DNA of 64,000 nucleotides. Source: Pseudoscleropodium purum (Eukaryota > Streptophyta > Bryopsida > Hypnales > Brachytheciaceae). Shown here in pieces: positions 1 to 13,074 of this stretch. The translations under genes and the position numbers were made by a program. Each line of letters begins with the position of its first letter. Position 1 is the first letter of the stretch. The stretch is taken from assembly GCA_963969395.1 (NCBI GenBank), contig OZ017803.1, forward strand, positions 3,658,001 to 3,722,000. Direction: 5' to 3'. Below the pieces are notes generated by a model. The model saw nothing but the letters and a program-made list of their open reading frames with translations, did no database searches and had not been told where the DNA came from.

Positions 1-1135
1 GAGATTGGAGGTCATCCTTTTCCTTTTCCAAGTTCCAGAATTTGCTCCTCTTTTTCGTGCAATACTTCAAGATCCAGCCTCCATTTGATTTTGTCCAAAA
101 TCTTGTCTGGCTCCACCTTCAACTCATTAGCAATGTCAATAAGAAAATTCGCCATGTTGTCGTGCAACTATTGGGCCTGCAACATCCATTGGATTCTGGC
201 ATCAAAGAAACTCGATCCTTCTTCCACTATCGGAATTTGGTCAGGCTTTCTTCTTCCGGTGTGGGCAATTTTCCTCGTGTGGCCAGATCAATGGACTTCC
301 TCCGCTTATCCCGGCGCTCGGCAAGTTCCTCTTCCAAAAGGCCTCCCTCCTCGGACTCGGACTAATCCTTCTCCACCTCCTCCTTAAGGCCATACTTCAA
401 GATTGAAGCCCCAGTGTCATATGCTATTGTCTCTTAACCACTCAAAACCTCCTTGTGGTAGTAGAGGTAGAACAAGTATGGGTTGATAGGGCTGTGTTTA
501 TCCCTCGACAAATACTTAGCCAATTTTGACACCACACGTGCGATAACCTTACTGCAATACAAAAACCCATCCTCCATAGTTCCAAAGATGGTGTTAGCCA
601 TTGTAACCATAATCCAAGTAGACTTTTCCGGATACAAGAGCAAAATCAGGATTCCAACACTTGCCTATGTCTATCGTTCCTACAATTAGTAATGGCACAC
701 CCCTCTTTTGCATTGGCCAAACTTCAAAACTTTCCACTCGCGTACATATTTACTTGGGAAGCTAATCCGGATTCGTTCTTCTTGAACGAATACACTTCCG
801 CCCAAACATCTTCTGTCCAAGCTATGGGTCAACCCCTCACTGTCAACTCGTATTGATTCGAAATCCTAAAGATGAGTTCTTGAATCATCTCCTCATTTTT
901 GATATTCCGTAGCCTTCATAGCAGTCTGATGCACCCTATATACATTAGATCCTCCTTTAACTACTTCCAGATGGCTAAATCGGAAGAAATAACAAGACAA
1001 ACCATCTGGATTGTGACTACAGGTTTACGAAGTTGTAGATCGCTACCCTTCACCATAGGATATCGACACAAGGAAACCTAATCCGGTGCAAACAGCACTG
1101 GCTTCAACTTTTTCTCCTTTGCATGATCCCTAATT
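1..1135 (-). pseudogene. Decayed coding sequence, retroelement- or host-derived, family not recognised
   Basis: Read on the minus strand, protein-like stretches follow one another but are broken by stops and frame changes. From right to left they include a piece with PMVKGSDLQLRKPVV (about 1055-1010), then NEEMIQELIFRISNQYELTV (about 905-845), WTEDVWAEVYSFKKNESG (about 820-765), an open stretch of 69 codons (643-434) containing FGTMEDGFLYCSKVIARV, and MANFLIDIANELKVEPDKIL (about 153-94), followed by a Lys/Glu-rich end. Composition is coding-like (charged, few low-complexity runs) while the flanks are not. I do not recognise the family; a gag-like retroelement protein or an old host gene are both possible. 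The window edge cuts it. Functions are not inferable. Confidence 0.45.
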
Positions 1136-1547
1136 CACCACTCTTTCACTCAACTACACGCACGCAGAGTTTTGCAAAACAGAGAGGGAGAAAAATGGAG
1201 TGGCAGTGGACTTAAATACCCAACAAGTGGCCGGCAATTCCCGGAGGAGAACAGGTAGGAGACCATTCCCATAACAGTGCCCTAGTTTCCCTAGGCCTGA
1301 ACTCTAGGTCGTAGGTTCCCTTCATCCGGAACTTTTCCAGATTCCGGATCCATCTTGAATCCAGTGAAATGACATTCGTAATAGTTCTAGCAATCCGTAA
1401 ATTGACTATTCCAAAGTTATCCCTAATTGAAGTGAATTCTTTATATTTTACCCAAAAAATAAAAAATTTTAAGTCTATCCTAATCCTAATCTAACCTATT
1501 TCTAGATGTTTTGAGTTTCCGTACTCTCACAACTGCGACTCAGTTTA

Positions 1548-1936
1548 AGGTGGAGGCACCAATAACTGATCATTTAAGCAATTGGGGAGCAGATTCTGTG
1601 TAATATGAATTGGTGGATATTTCTTCCATGAAGGAAGATAAGAAATATGGGGATTGCTAAATTTTCAGTTTTATATTCTGAAATTTGAAATTATAGTGCA
1701 TTTCGGGAGGCAAAAGAACTCTGGACCCATAAGCAACATCTACAGTCTTCCAATTCTGATCATACAAGACTATACTTTCTTGCTCACTACTTCAGGTAAA
1801 TGTGGCATGACCTTATTAATTTCAACCTTGAAAGGACAGAAAAATCAAATTTCAAGCTTGAGAACTGGATAAGGTTGGAAGTAGCACACCCTCCTGGTTG
1901 GGTCTTGGGTGCGGTTGGTTATTGGTGCCTCTACCT
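1548..1936. mobile_element. MITE with TA target duplication, copy 1
   Basis: Inverted termini begin AGGTGGAGGCACCAATAAC at the left and, read on the other strand, AGGTAGAGGCACCAATAACC at the right. Both ends are flanked by TA (1546-1547 and 1937-1938). A two-base TA duplication is the hallmark of Tc1/mariner-type (Stowaway-like) elements. No transposase reading frame is present inside 389 bp, so it is non-autonomous. A second element with the same terminal motif lies at 54327-54547. Confidence 0.65.
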
Positions 1937-2298
1937 TAGATTGCTAGATTGAGTTCTTCACACATGTTTCCCAGTTGACATACATATGGGCACACAATAT
2001 TCACTGGTGCCTGGAGAACCAATCTCTAATGTGATGATCAACATGCCACGCATTCCTTTTTGGTGGAGTTTTTTTTTACCAATCATCCTTTTTTGTACAA
2101 TGCTGTACAATGTCATGTTACTGCATTTTAATTTCTGTAATCCTGAGACAGTATGGATTGTAGAATAGCCTCCCCTGTACTACACTTCTGTTTACACTAT
2201 ATTCATTAGCACTTGTTAAAACTCATCCTTTGACATTTTAGATGTCAACCAAAAGAAAGAAGACTACAAGTTTGAAATTCACTGTACTCTATGAGCTC

Positions 2299-3234
2299 TT
2301 ATCCCCTAAATTCCCAAGGTCATTTTCTTTTTGTCAAAAACCACTCAAAACTGTCGTTTTTGCTGCGTTCATCCAAGAATTTTAAAAAAAATCATCTTTT
2401 TAGAATCTAACCATAGGATCTTGTACTTTACTTGTCATAGCTCATGTGGTAAAAATTTCATGAAGTTTGACCGTATAGATTAGAAGATATTAGCATTCAA
2501 AGCTAAAAAAGAAAGTTTTTTTGAACATTGGCTTGCAATTTCAGATGACTTTGATGGCCAATTGTGAAATTTTTTTGCACTACAGATTTTGAATTAAAAA
2601 AAATTTTATGTTGAAGAATTGAGTGGAAAGTCTAGGAAAAAACATTAAAAAAAACAAAACGCTTGGTTTTCATTCTTTAAAAAAATACTAAGTAGAAGTA
2701 GGTCCAAGATTGGAAAAAAAACTAGATCGTTAATAACTTCAAGATGGGATTGAAAGACAATAATCCCAATGGTGAGATTGTTTTAGCAAGAAAACACAAC
2801 ATTCTCAAAAAAAAATTGTGAAAAATTGTGAAAATTGCATTTAGAAATGACCCCTGCAAGTTATTTTTTCAAGAAAATGCTGAAATTGCCCAAAAAACAA
2901 AATTGTCTTTAACTTTCTCATTATTAGTCTAAATAGAACGAATCAAAGCTTCACATGTAGACAAAAAGAAAACATTTTAGGGAAAAAAAATTAAATTTTT
3001 TTTTGATTTTTTGCAATTTTTTTTGTGCTACCCATTGAGTTCAATTTTAGGCTTTTTGTGGTATAGCTTTTGCTCCCAGGCACCAATTGAAATAAAAATT
3101 ATACTCCCATGTAGAAAATCAATTTTTCTATTTTACAGGAAAGTTTCAAAACAATTCACCAAAAATAGAGATCATTAGAACCTACCCAAAATCTAATTTG
3201 TCCCCCGAGGGGACAATGGGAATTTAGGGGTTAA
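2299..3234 (+). mobile_element. TTAA-bounded 0.9-kb repeat, subfamily 1, full copy
   Basis: Starts TTATCCCCTAAATTCCCA and ends with the inverse of TTAACCCCTAAATTCCCA, giving 17 of 18 matching terminal bases. The interior matches the copies at 32235-33137 and 37075-37640 along its length, for example the block around 2460-2580 that includes AGATATTAGCATTCA. No long open reading frame is seen. Interpreted as a non-autonomous DNA transposon or an old repeat unit. Confidence 0.7.
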
Positions 3235-6234
3235 ACTTGTCAATCACATTTGCTCGATAATAGAAAAACAAACACAAATTAACAAAATCATGGATGGGCC
3301 ACACCCTATGCTAATAAAGTTGGTTCATGAGTTTTAAGGTCTCAAAATAAAAAAGAAGGTTCAAACCAATTCAATATCTCACATGTATTTATTTACTTAT
3401 TTGTCTCATGTGACAACAAATAGGATCAAATTCAAAAACAATCGATTGATTTAATGGGACATTTAGTGTACCCAGATACCTTGCAAACTTCTTTCATGCA
3501 CACCACCACGAACTTGTGGACATCATGTGAATACGGTGCCACGATGGTACATTAAAACACTATCACGATAATTTGGTGACAACCTCTTTGACAACAACCT
3601 CCCTGCCAACACTTCCCATGCCACCAGAGTATCAAAAAAGTGATTGGCCAAAATCCATACCTTTAAATTAGGTTGTTATGTTTTGTTTGTTACATTAAGA
3701 TCTTCCTGATTGTATATCCCTAGTGGTGTTCTTGGTACCATAGGAAAGCTCTCAGTGAAGAAGGGTATATGGACTTCGTTCCAACCTAGGGCGTAAAAAT
3801 TATTGAATTAAAAAATTACTTTTGCTTTCATTTTAACTGTGGCAACAGCATGGGGCACACTAGTGATATTGAAATGATCTCTAAGCTTAGTGTCAAAAAA
3901 AGGCATCAAAATAATCTGTCCCAACTCTTCTGATGACAAGCAATTTTGGATTGAATGTCTTTTTATCAAAATATCTAACATCCCCAAAGCAATGACCCCC
4001 GAATCCTAGAAGCTTCACAGACACAAGTTCAGTACAGTACATTGGGGTGGGTAGGACATTCAGTATTCAATCCACCGACCGTCCGATCGGCTCCACATCT
4101 GACGGCCTGGCGTGATCTCCATTCTCGATTGTGCAGTCGTCCACTTGGTTTGATCCCCGAAGCACCGGCCATGGGGCCCCGGCAGATTGAGTCTGCTAGA
4201 TTGAGCACGAGGCGCCGCAGAGGCGTGCTCTGTAGTTTTTGGCTGCGCCTTTCTCTTATTTGATTGCGTGGTGCGCTCGTTTTGAGACCAAGGAGGTGCA
4301 ATTCTGACAATTAGGCGAGTTTCTGTGTTGGAAAATTTGTGGTCGGCATGAAATGCTTCGAAGCTTTCCTCTGAATTTCTTCTTAACAATAGCGGGTCGC
4401 GATGGAGGAAGCTCTTCGGAAGTGGCTGTAGTGCTAAGTTTTTCAGCGTCCAGTTTGCAATACGTAGCGAATTTTGCAGCTTCGTATGCAGTTGCGCTCG
4501 TTTTTGAGACTAAGGAGGTAGAATTCTGAGAATTTCGGTGTAGAAACATTGAGGTTGAAATGGATATGCTTCGGAGCTTCGTTGTACTTTTTGATGGAAA
4601 ATGTGCCTAATTAGGTCGGGTTGTAATAGGGGAGACTGGTAGGAAATGTTTAATTTAATGCAAACGTTTTAGCGCTCGGTTGCAATGTGTAGCGGCGTTC
4701 GGGGCGGCGGAGGCCTGATGCTGGGGATGATTTGATTGTGACCAGAAAGCTTTTCAGAGGGAGAGTTGTGATATTAATTGATGAGTTGACGTGGTTTGGT
4801 GGATGTTGCAGGTCGGGAAAGAGAGGCAGATTGGCGAGTAGAGAGCCGTGGTGGAGCTTGGGAGTCGATTTGGTAAATTCTTGGAAGGTTAAAAATAGTT
4901 CTCTTGTTTTCGATTTCGTCGTGGCGTCCTTGGTAGAAGGTCCTTAGAGCGACACGGTGCCTACAACATGACTGCAGAACGTGTCAGAGCGACATTCTAA
5001 TGTTGCGATAAGCCTCTAACGTGATACAACCACACGGTTCTGATGACATTCCAATGTTTCTTAGTGTCTTTCGAAGTTGCTCTCGAATTTTGACAAAATT
5101 CTAAGGGGATAATCGAGTGTTACTTGGACGCTTGGTACTCTCTGACGATCAATCAAGTGCTGCATTCTTGAGGATTTTAGTGATTTTCTTAGTTATCGGG
5201 GAGGTTTAGCTTGATGGAATGCTAGCAGTTGCTGTTCGTTGAGTGAAGAAGCAGTACTGCAGGAAGTGTTACGAGAAGTAGCATCGAAGCTACTAATGCC
5301 TGGAACGGCTCTTGGGGGCTGCTTTCCGGAAAAGGACATTCTTTGTTATGATCAGTTGAGCAGCTAGCTTGAGCCGATTGAGCTGCTTTCCGACTTGTTA
5401 CTAAAAATCGCAGCCCTGCCGGCCAAAGTGCATTGTAGCTTCACGATTGTAATATCGTCATTCCAGCCATAAAGGCTTTCTACCAGATTCATTTGTCCAC
5501 TTCGGAGGTTTGCTGGTAAGGGATTTCTTCTCGTCGGGGTCATTTCAGGAGGTCTGTCACCATTATAGGATCTCACAAATCAGCAGCCTAGTGTGAACCG
5601 TGGCACTTGTTTTTTCTCTTGGAGTAAATCCAAGTCTAGAAGGTAATTTGCATGTACAATTGGATCCGAAATCTCAAAGAGGTTAGTATTTTTTATCCCA
5701 AGCAGTTGTGTATAAATCCCGGATTCAAATTGCAGGGTAATATATGAGATGGTGTTCTTATATTTGTGGTGAAATTTCCGGAAGTTCTAAGAATCTGGTG
5801 TAAAGGTTCTGAAATGGGACGAGCGTGCTTACATTGAACTTGGGCGTCGACTCTGAATCGATTCCTTCCTGTGCACCGAAGATCTAATATTATGACTGCT
5901 CAGTAGGGAAATATATGAATATTGCGCAGATCTTTCGAATAGCCTGTAGTATCGTTCGCCTAAAAAGACTTGTGTTGTGATCACAATCTGTTTGTTGGAT
6001 AGTTCTCGCTAAAGGAAAAAGATCTGATGTATTGATGTGCGGGTGCAGGGGAACACTTTATTCGAGTAGCGTATCGATCCTTGAGAGACTGAATTATAAC
6101 CAAACATCATTGTTGCATTTTGAGCGAATGTCTGGGGGACATCATGTTTCTTCTACCTGTTCTTTTTAGCTGTCGAGATTGTATATAATTTAGTACGGTA
6201 CTTGAATAGGTTTACCAAGGTCCAATATTGGGAG
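3235..6234. other. Gene-free 5' flank of the lipase
   Basis: No convincing gene. From about 4030 onward the base composition becomes less AT-rich, as expected for promoter and 5' untranslated sequence of the plus-strand lipase. Short overlapping open frames between 4029 and 4549 exist on both strands without protein-like features. The only clear structure is the tandem duplication at 4273-4700. Confidence 0.5.
4273..4700. repeat. Diverged tandem duplication upstream of the lipase
   Basis: A unit beginning GCGCTCGTTTTGAGACCAAG at 4273 is repeated from 4494 (GCGCTCGTTTTTGAGACTAA). Both are followed by a GGAGGT-AATTCTGA block, a second block with ATGCTTCGGAGCTTCG-like sequence, and a third with TTGCAATACGTAGCG (near 4456) or TTGCAATGTGTAGCG (near 4680). 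Unit spacing is about 221 bp. It may be a duplicated leader or promoter segment. Confidence 0.6.
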
Positions 6235-9200
6235 ATGGCAGAAAATACGACTGATAAGGTTCACGTTGTCGAGGATAATGTAGTCGATCGTGGAATGCAT
6301 GAAGAGGAGATTATTCAATCAGATGACGCAGGAGTGGGTGTAGACACACACGGTGCACATGGTGGACAGATAAATTCAGAACAAGGCGACCGTCCTGCTC
6401 AAAGTATCAGAGGGTACTTCGACAAGAAATCATTGAAAAGGCAGGAGGAAGCGCAACACTGGGAAGAGTTGGGTGACGAAGATCTCATTGCTAATAGAGG
6501 ATTCTGCCATCCAAAACGTTTATTTTGGGAAGGCTCCCGAGATTCTCAAGGTTGTCCGACAGCATCGGCTGTTGTTGTCAAGGATATCTTTCGTCATATT
6601 ATCAGGGTAATCATGTCCATCATTCCTTTCCTTAAAGTTTAGTGCTGCCTTAGCTTGTGAGCACTACGAGTCAATCGCTGGTAGCTAGACAGGGAAGAAT
6701 CATATCACGTTTTCTACAGTGCCAAAGAATGGTTTCTGCTCGCATCTGATGCTATCTTTATTGTAGAACAGACTTTTTTGCAACTGATGCTCAGGCCTCT
6801 TGTTTTCGTGTCCCACTAAGGTTGCTCTGAAGGTTTGGAGTACAGTATTATAATTTTTGCATCAGGTGTGAGTAAAAATTTCATTTAGTTAATTTATCGT
6901 ATTCTTATAGCGTAAAAGTGCCTTTTGAGAATTGTGCTCTCAATCACTCTGCTTCAGCATGCTTTACATCTTTTAGAGAAATGTTTGTGAGAATTTTTTG
7001 GAATGGCGTTTAACATCACTGATTTTAGAATATTTGGACTCTTAATGTATAGAATTTAGGAGCATATGGAGAAGACTTGGCTGGATTGACGAAAGCCATT
7101 AAAGAGCACGATCCTTTGTTTGATCCAGAAGGGGTTGTTGATTTCCAGAAGCCTGAAGCGCACGGTGCATGCCCACCATATTTTATATACGTTGATCACA
7201 ATCATAAAGAAGTAAGTATGTACATTCGAGGTCTCAACCTCATGCGTCGCCACGACTACGAGTCACTCTTGAATAACCGCAAGCGTGAGAAGGTCCGGCA
7301 ACCCGAACGATTCCTCGTCCATTTGAATCATGCTTTCTATGGAAGGAGCTCTACAGAGCGAGTTTCAAGCTTCCTCTGTAGCATGGAAGGCTTGGTAAAT
7401 ATGTGATCAATTGTTTGATAACTTGGCTTGCAGAAATTCAATGAGGGATATGTGCATCATGGCATGTCAGGGCCGGCTGAGTGGGCTGTCATGCACGCAG
7501 GGCCGATGTTGAGGAATCACCTTGATTCCAACAATGGGTAATATTTCACAATCCATTTTCTTAGCGCTTGATTTTGGGGTTCAGATTTGATAGGACACTA
7601 AGAATTATCTTTATCCACTAAAGGATTTTTTTTATCTACGAAGAACATCGTAAAAATTATTTGTCTTGCGGTAAACAACTTGAGAAAGGATGCCTCAGGT
7701 ATTTCACCCTTCTTGCAATAATTTGTGGGTCCCAAAGGGATTAGAAACAGGCGGACGTCAGTGTAACGCAATCTGTTCATCGACCTTCAGGAACATGAAG
7801 GTTCTGCAATATTTAGTAGCTAACAAGAAAGAGAATTGCGATATGATGAACAGATATCGACTGACAATAGTAGGGCACTCACTAGGAGCCGGAGTTGCAG
7901 CTTTGTTGACGATTTTCCTCATCGAGAAAACTGAAGTGCTTGGAGACATCAGTCCGAACTCCATCCATTGCATTGCTATCGCCCCTCCGAGAGTTATGTC
8001 ACTAGAGCTGGCCATTAAGTATGCTCCTCAAGTTAGTAGTATAATATACCAGGTATATGGTTTCATTGACTCTACTTTTTATTTCCTAGCAATTATGTAC
8101 TTCGTTACAAAAATGCATTTAAGAATAATCATAAGGTCAGTCACTTCCTTACCTGAACTGTTACTTGACTAAACTGATGATGCTCCTCATTTGAAGCGGT
8201 GAGTTTCCTAACAGGAATGTATTGAATTACCACATTGGTACCTATAGTTGTTGATTGAGTAGGTAGTAAGGTGGCCACTTTTTTCTACTGTGCCTAGTTA
8301 CTACTATTAGACTGGCCAAATTTTCATATTTTCTTGTTGGCAACGTACCAAAGAATGCAGTATTTGGATACTGTATGCTGAAGTTATGAAGGAACATAGG
8401 TACATTATTGATTTTGGAGATCTGCACAGAGTGAAGATGGCGGTTTAGGGTCAGTGGCACATTTGGGGGTGCCCACCTTATTGCTTAACTTTTATCTAAT
8501 TGTACGATGTTGCAGGATGATTTTCTACCAAGAGTTTCAACACAGTCTGCGAGGCGACTATTTCTCACCGCATTTGTTGTCCTAGACATTGTTAGGTCAG
8601 TTCTTCACAAAATTTTCTCCCCATTTGATTATTAACTGTATTATTGCTGGTTCAAATAGTTTAATGATGAGTATTAAAATCTCATTGTTTTAGTGCCATG
8701 TCAATGTTTTATGCGCTTACCCAAAGTTTATAATGACACTGAACAAATGTCATTAGGGTATTATCACATCATTAGCATTGGGCATTGTCAACAATCAGCA
8801 ATTTTTATGATGGACAATATTATAGTTGTTCTCTTAAAGACGCCGGTCTTTGAATCGTGTTGATTAGTGTGGGTTTCATTGGGATTACAGTACTCATAGC
8901 TGACTAGCTGACCACTCGTATATGCCCTTTTTATACCCTCAAATGTATAGGACATGAACAGTGCCTTTGTTGTGCAGCGTGGGAATATTCATCTTCATAT
9001 TTTGGGTTAAACAACTTTTGAGCAAAGCTCCAGACAACCTTCGGCGTCTGTATCCGCCGGGCAAGATCTACCACTTTGTTTACAAACAACCAGGCAGACC
9101 TGCACATCGTCCAATTCGAGTACGTGTGGTGCCCTCTGCTGAAAATCGGTTCGAGCGTATTGCTCTTTCGGCATCGGGGACCATCAAAAACCATTATATC

Positions 9201-9440
9201 TTAGCATTAACAAAGCATATGAAGGTACATAACAAAACATTTTTCATGAAATTTGATTGACAGTACCAGGATCAATACAATGCTAAGGTGATTTGGGTGT
9301 CAAGATGTATGGATGACTCGGTGGCTATCACTGTGTCCAGTATTGAACATTGGGGCCTGTGTTGGTATGTATTGCAGACGTTCAATTGGCCTGAGGAATT
9401 GAAGGACCAGTGGCTAACATCAGTCCTGCAAACTGCTTAG
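6235..9440 (+). CDS. Class 3 (alpha/beta-hydrolase) lipase family protein, eight exons
   Basis: Predicted triacylglycerol-type lipase related to the plant 'calmodulin-binding heat-shock protein'/lipase class 3 group; substrate unknown. Proposed exons: 6235-6550, 7060-7394, 7434-7537, 7791-8052, 8516-8595, 8978-9224, 9264-9287, 9378-9440; phases agree and give 476 residues. Recognisable blocks: YFIYVDHNHKE and IRGLNL (exon 2), YVHHG (exon 3), the nucleophile elbow GHSLGAG with Ser near residue 282 (exon 4), CIAIAPPRVMSLELAIKYA, DDFLPR (exon 5), RRLYPPGKIYHFV and RFERIALS (exon 6). The start is the first ATG of the open frame. The N-terminal 110 residues are acidic and not alignable by eye. Exon 1 is least certain: donor 6551 joins in frame, whereas the stronger-looking donor at 6607 does not. 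Exon 2 also has an alternative in-phase donor at 7293. Confidence 0.85.
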
Positions 9441-11938
9441 TTTAGAAGGTGAGCCTTCAGCTGCTCATTATTAGTAATATTCTGATTGAGTGACCAAGTT
9501 GGAATTGACTTCTGCCTAGACCTTCAGAATGATATTAAAGTTTAGCTTACAGTATCTTACCTGACTTACTAATCCTGCTGAATTGCAACTGATAATTGAA
9601 GAAGGCCCTTGCATACAAGCCATTGTGGTGTTGCAATACTTGAATTGGACACAGAGATTACAGCTTCTGGCAACTCCATTGGAAGTTAGCATGGTGTGCA
9701 GATAGGTCTTGTCTTCCATGTTTGGAAGTGAGAGCTTCGTTAGAAATTGCATAGCACAACAGCAAATTATATTTCAAGCGAATTTCATATGAGCTATGAA
9801 TTTGTTCATTGTTTCATTTCATTTCAGTGTGGTTGATTAATTACGTTGGCAGAAATCGGGGTCGGACATCTCAAATTCCTGATGAATATTTGAACTTTCA
9901 GTCTTTGAAAACTGACACTCCCTGTGAGTCTTAAATAAGATGCAGTTTCCTTGTGCGACTTGGTTGCGTTAACTCTGCAGTTTGATATGGAAGCACTCTA
10001 TGCCCAAGGATTTCTCTGTTCAAGCAACGTGGCGCCACGTTTGATGCCTTCCGCAATCAATGCAGATAATCTATTAGTGCCTATGAACCGAACTCTGCAA
10101 ACAATGTTGACAGGAATCGTGCTTGAGGAATTGACGCTACTCAAACATGGTGGAATTGGGAACTAGTGCAACAGGTACTGCAGCCTTGTGTTTGGATGTG
10201 GACGCTTGAATAAATGAATGACATCATGTAATTTTGAAATGAAATTCTCAGCAAAGTTTCCATGTTCATTAGTACTTGCAGACTGATGGAATGCCTTACG
10301 GTCAGTGTACCCGTGCTTCCTCTTACACCTGGTTCCGGTATTTATTGCGTGTGATACCATGTTAACCCTGTAATGACACGCCGGCCTTGTCCGAAGGATG
10401 ACAGAGAATCCTTCTATGTAAGTATTCTATTCTATATAAGACAGAAGTGCAAATGTTCATTCTTGGAATAATGTGTGAAAAGGGGAGGTCTTGCACATTA
10501 ATTGACCTCGGATGGGTGCTCTTGGTGTTTTTTAAGCAAATGGTTCACATGGTATTGAAAAAGACAATTATCACGATGACAAGCATAGTGTTTCAAGGTT
10601 AAATACACTCATTCTATTTTTGTTGTTGTGTGGGTTAAGAATTAGTGTAGAGTAATTGTTTATTGCATGATACTAGTTTCCATCTAAAGTATAGAATGGG
10701 ATCTTCTTCCACTCATTGCAAGAAAATACATTTGGGTATAGACATTTCAAATTATTTAAGGACTCACATCAATCTTTGAGTTTGCCAAGGGTTTTGTATT
10801 TATGGTTGCTTTGAAAAATGATTGTGTTGGTGATTCCAATGTAAGGATTAAAAATGAAGGCATTTAGCATTCAAAAACTGTGATCTCAAAAGATCATATG
10901 GGACTTCAATGGTGATTTAATTGCAAATTTTATTAGAAGTTGGACACAAGACACTTACCAAAATTCATCAAACTATATTTAATCTTAAAATTCAATGATA
11001 TAGAATATAATGGTAATTTCTCATAATTATTCCTTCATAAATAAGAGTGGTTGTAGGATATCTACTTGTACATGAACTCAAGGCTCACATGTTGGCATTT
11101 TCATGCACAAACATTAGCATCCTTGCATCTAAATGCAATGATCCTAACGTTTAAGCCTAAAAATGTGAATCTATGAGCCTTAAGCCTTGGTGTAAGTAGG
11201 TACCCTACTACCATTGAAGGCACCTAAATCATACATACCTCTAATATATGTATCCTATAATCATGGATGGTGTAGATAATATTGATATACATAACATTAA
11301 TGCCTAGGCTCCTAAGCTCAAAACCCTAGGCTCACATGCTAGCAACCCTAAATTCAAAAGTGTAAATATGTTTTAACTCAGATAGTTTATATTTTAACTA
11401 GTGCAAGAAATGACCTTTTAATTTCCACTAGAATGAATAAGTAAAAAGCATTTAAAAAAATTTTGTATTCAATAGCAAATACTTTTAACTTTATGAGAAA
11501 AAGATTTTTACCTACATTACAAACTTTAAATGCATAATCAATTTCAAAAGGAATTTCCAATTTTGGATACAAAACTTCTATAGATAAGTACTGAATATTG
11601 TAGTAGTAGATCTCGTTGTATGGATATCATCTATAGATTGTATACTATCTAATTACTCATCGTTAAATTATTATTCTATATTACATCAAATATTAAATCT
11701 TTGCAATTTAAGAAAAATTAAACTACCCTATGTCTTTAATACAGCTTCATCTCTCATCACAATTGAACCTTATCACAAAATCATCCAAATGCATTATCAT
11801 ATTTTCATCATATTGTTAGTAATACATACAAAACCCTAATCACATCTCTACATCTCAATTGCAATAGAGTCTAATGCTCATTGTAATTAATCAGTGAAAA
11901 GATTGTTGTTAAATAACGTAATTACGCATAATTCAAAC
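9441..11938. other. 3' flank of the lipase and gene-free DNA
   Basis: The first several hundred bases probably hold the 3' untranslated region. Short open frames near 9951-10166 show no family features and no credible splice context. From about 10400 the sequence becomes strongly AT-rich, without genes or a recognised repeat. Confidence 0.5.
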
Positions 11939-12861
11939 TTAATCCCTAAAGTTCCTTGACTATGTTTTCACCAAAAACGCTCCAGAACTGCCATTTCTTA
12001 TACAAATTTCAAAATTTAGAAAAAAAACCATTTTCAAACACATGTAACCATAGGATCTTGTTGTACACTAAAAGGTTTGGTTAAAATTTCAGAATTTTCC
12101 CCCATGTAGATTGCAAGATATTAGCATTTGAGGTGACAAAAATCATTTTTTTGTCCTTGCAAAAAACCAGGTAGTAGAACTTCACAAGGTCACATTCATA
12201 TGAAAATATGTTCAAAATGATTGCAATTCCTTGGATTCATTCTTCTAGGCATGATGGCTACATGCTTGAAAATTTTTAGATCATTTGAAATTGTACAACA
12301 TATAGGGAAATAATAGTAAGTAGAAAGATGTAGAGAATGGTTCAAAATACAAAATTATTGACAATTTATTTATGGAGTTGAAAAATGCCAATCCCAATGG
12401 TTGTAATGGTGTAATAAAAAATCTTCTCCTAAAGTTTTTATTTTTTTCCCAGAAATATTGAAAATTGAGTTCAATAAAGGACTTCAAAGGGTATTTTGGA
12501 GTAGAGAATCCATAACTGCCCGCAAACTAAAACACCTCATAACTTTTGACTCATTGATCAAAATGGAATGATTCAAAGCGTTTAATGTATACATAAATCT
12601 AAAAAAATAATTTCAAATTTGAGTTTTTGAAAAAAGAATTCAGATTTGCCTGGACTGCCCAAGTTGAGAAACAAACTATTTATTAGGCTATAACTTTTGA
12701 CTCATATTTCCAAATGTCCTGAAATTTAGTGCACATGAAAGATATTCCTCATCCACACTTTCTACCAAATTTGGGCCAAAAACATAGAAATCTCTAGTCA
12801 CACGTACCTGCCCAAAATTTCTATGTTGCTAAAAAACGCAATTTGGTCTTTTAGGGGTTAA
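11939..12861 (+). mobile_element. TTAA-bounded 0.9-kb repeat, subfamily 2, full copy
   Basis: Begins TTAATCCCTAAAGTTCC and ends CTTTTAGGGGTTAA. Internal blocks such as CTTGACTATGTTTTCACC, AACCATAGGATCTTG and ATCCCAATGGTTGTAATG recur at 33642-34560, 41289-42003, 47593-48683 (inverted) and 55355-56285. No coding capacity is seen. Confidence 0.75.
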
Positions 12862-13022
12862 AGTATTTAATATAGTTTTAGTATTGTGACACTCGCTAAT
12901 TTTTATTCTTGTCCACACTTTCTATTAGAATCTCAACTTGAAATATACAAATTTCTAGTCATGATTATTTGCCCAAAATTGCTATGTTGCTAAAAATAGC
13001 AAGTTGGTCCTTTAGGGGTTAA
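12862..13022 (+). repeat. Second, solitary right end of the TTAA-bounded repeat
   Basis: Directly after the full copy, another right-end fragment appears. It contains GTCCACACTTTCTA, TTTCTAGTCA and TGCTATGTTGCTAAAAA and ends CCTTTAGGGGTTAA at 13022. It repeats about 120 bp of the preceding right end, suggesting a tandem end duplication or two insertions side by side. Confidence 0.65.
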
Positions 13023-13074
13023 TATCTAATATCTTACGTCAATATTGACAAGCAAACTTTCACATTGGTGGCAC

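Noticed and set aside
4029..4549. Overlapping open frames of 73-109 codons on both strands
   Set aside because: No family features, frames on both strands, and they lie in a duplicated leader-like region.
6202..6234. TTG start upstream of the lipase ATG
   Set aside because: Not an ATG; the next in-frame codon at 6235 is a normal start.
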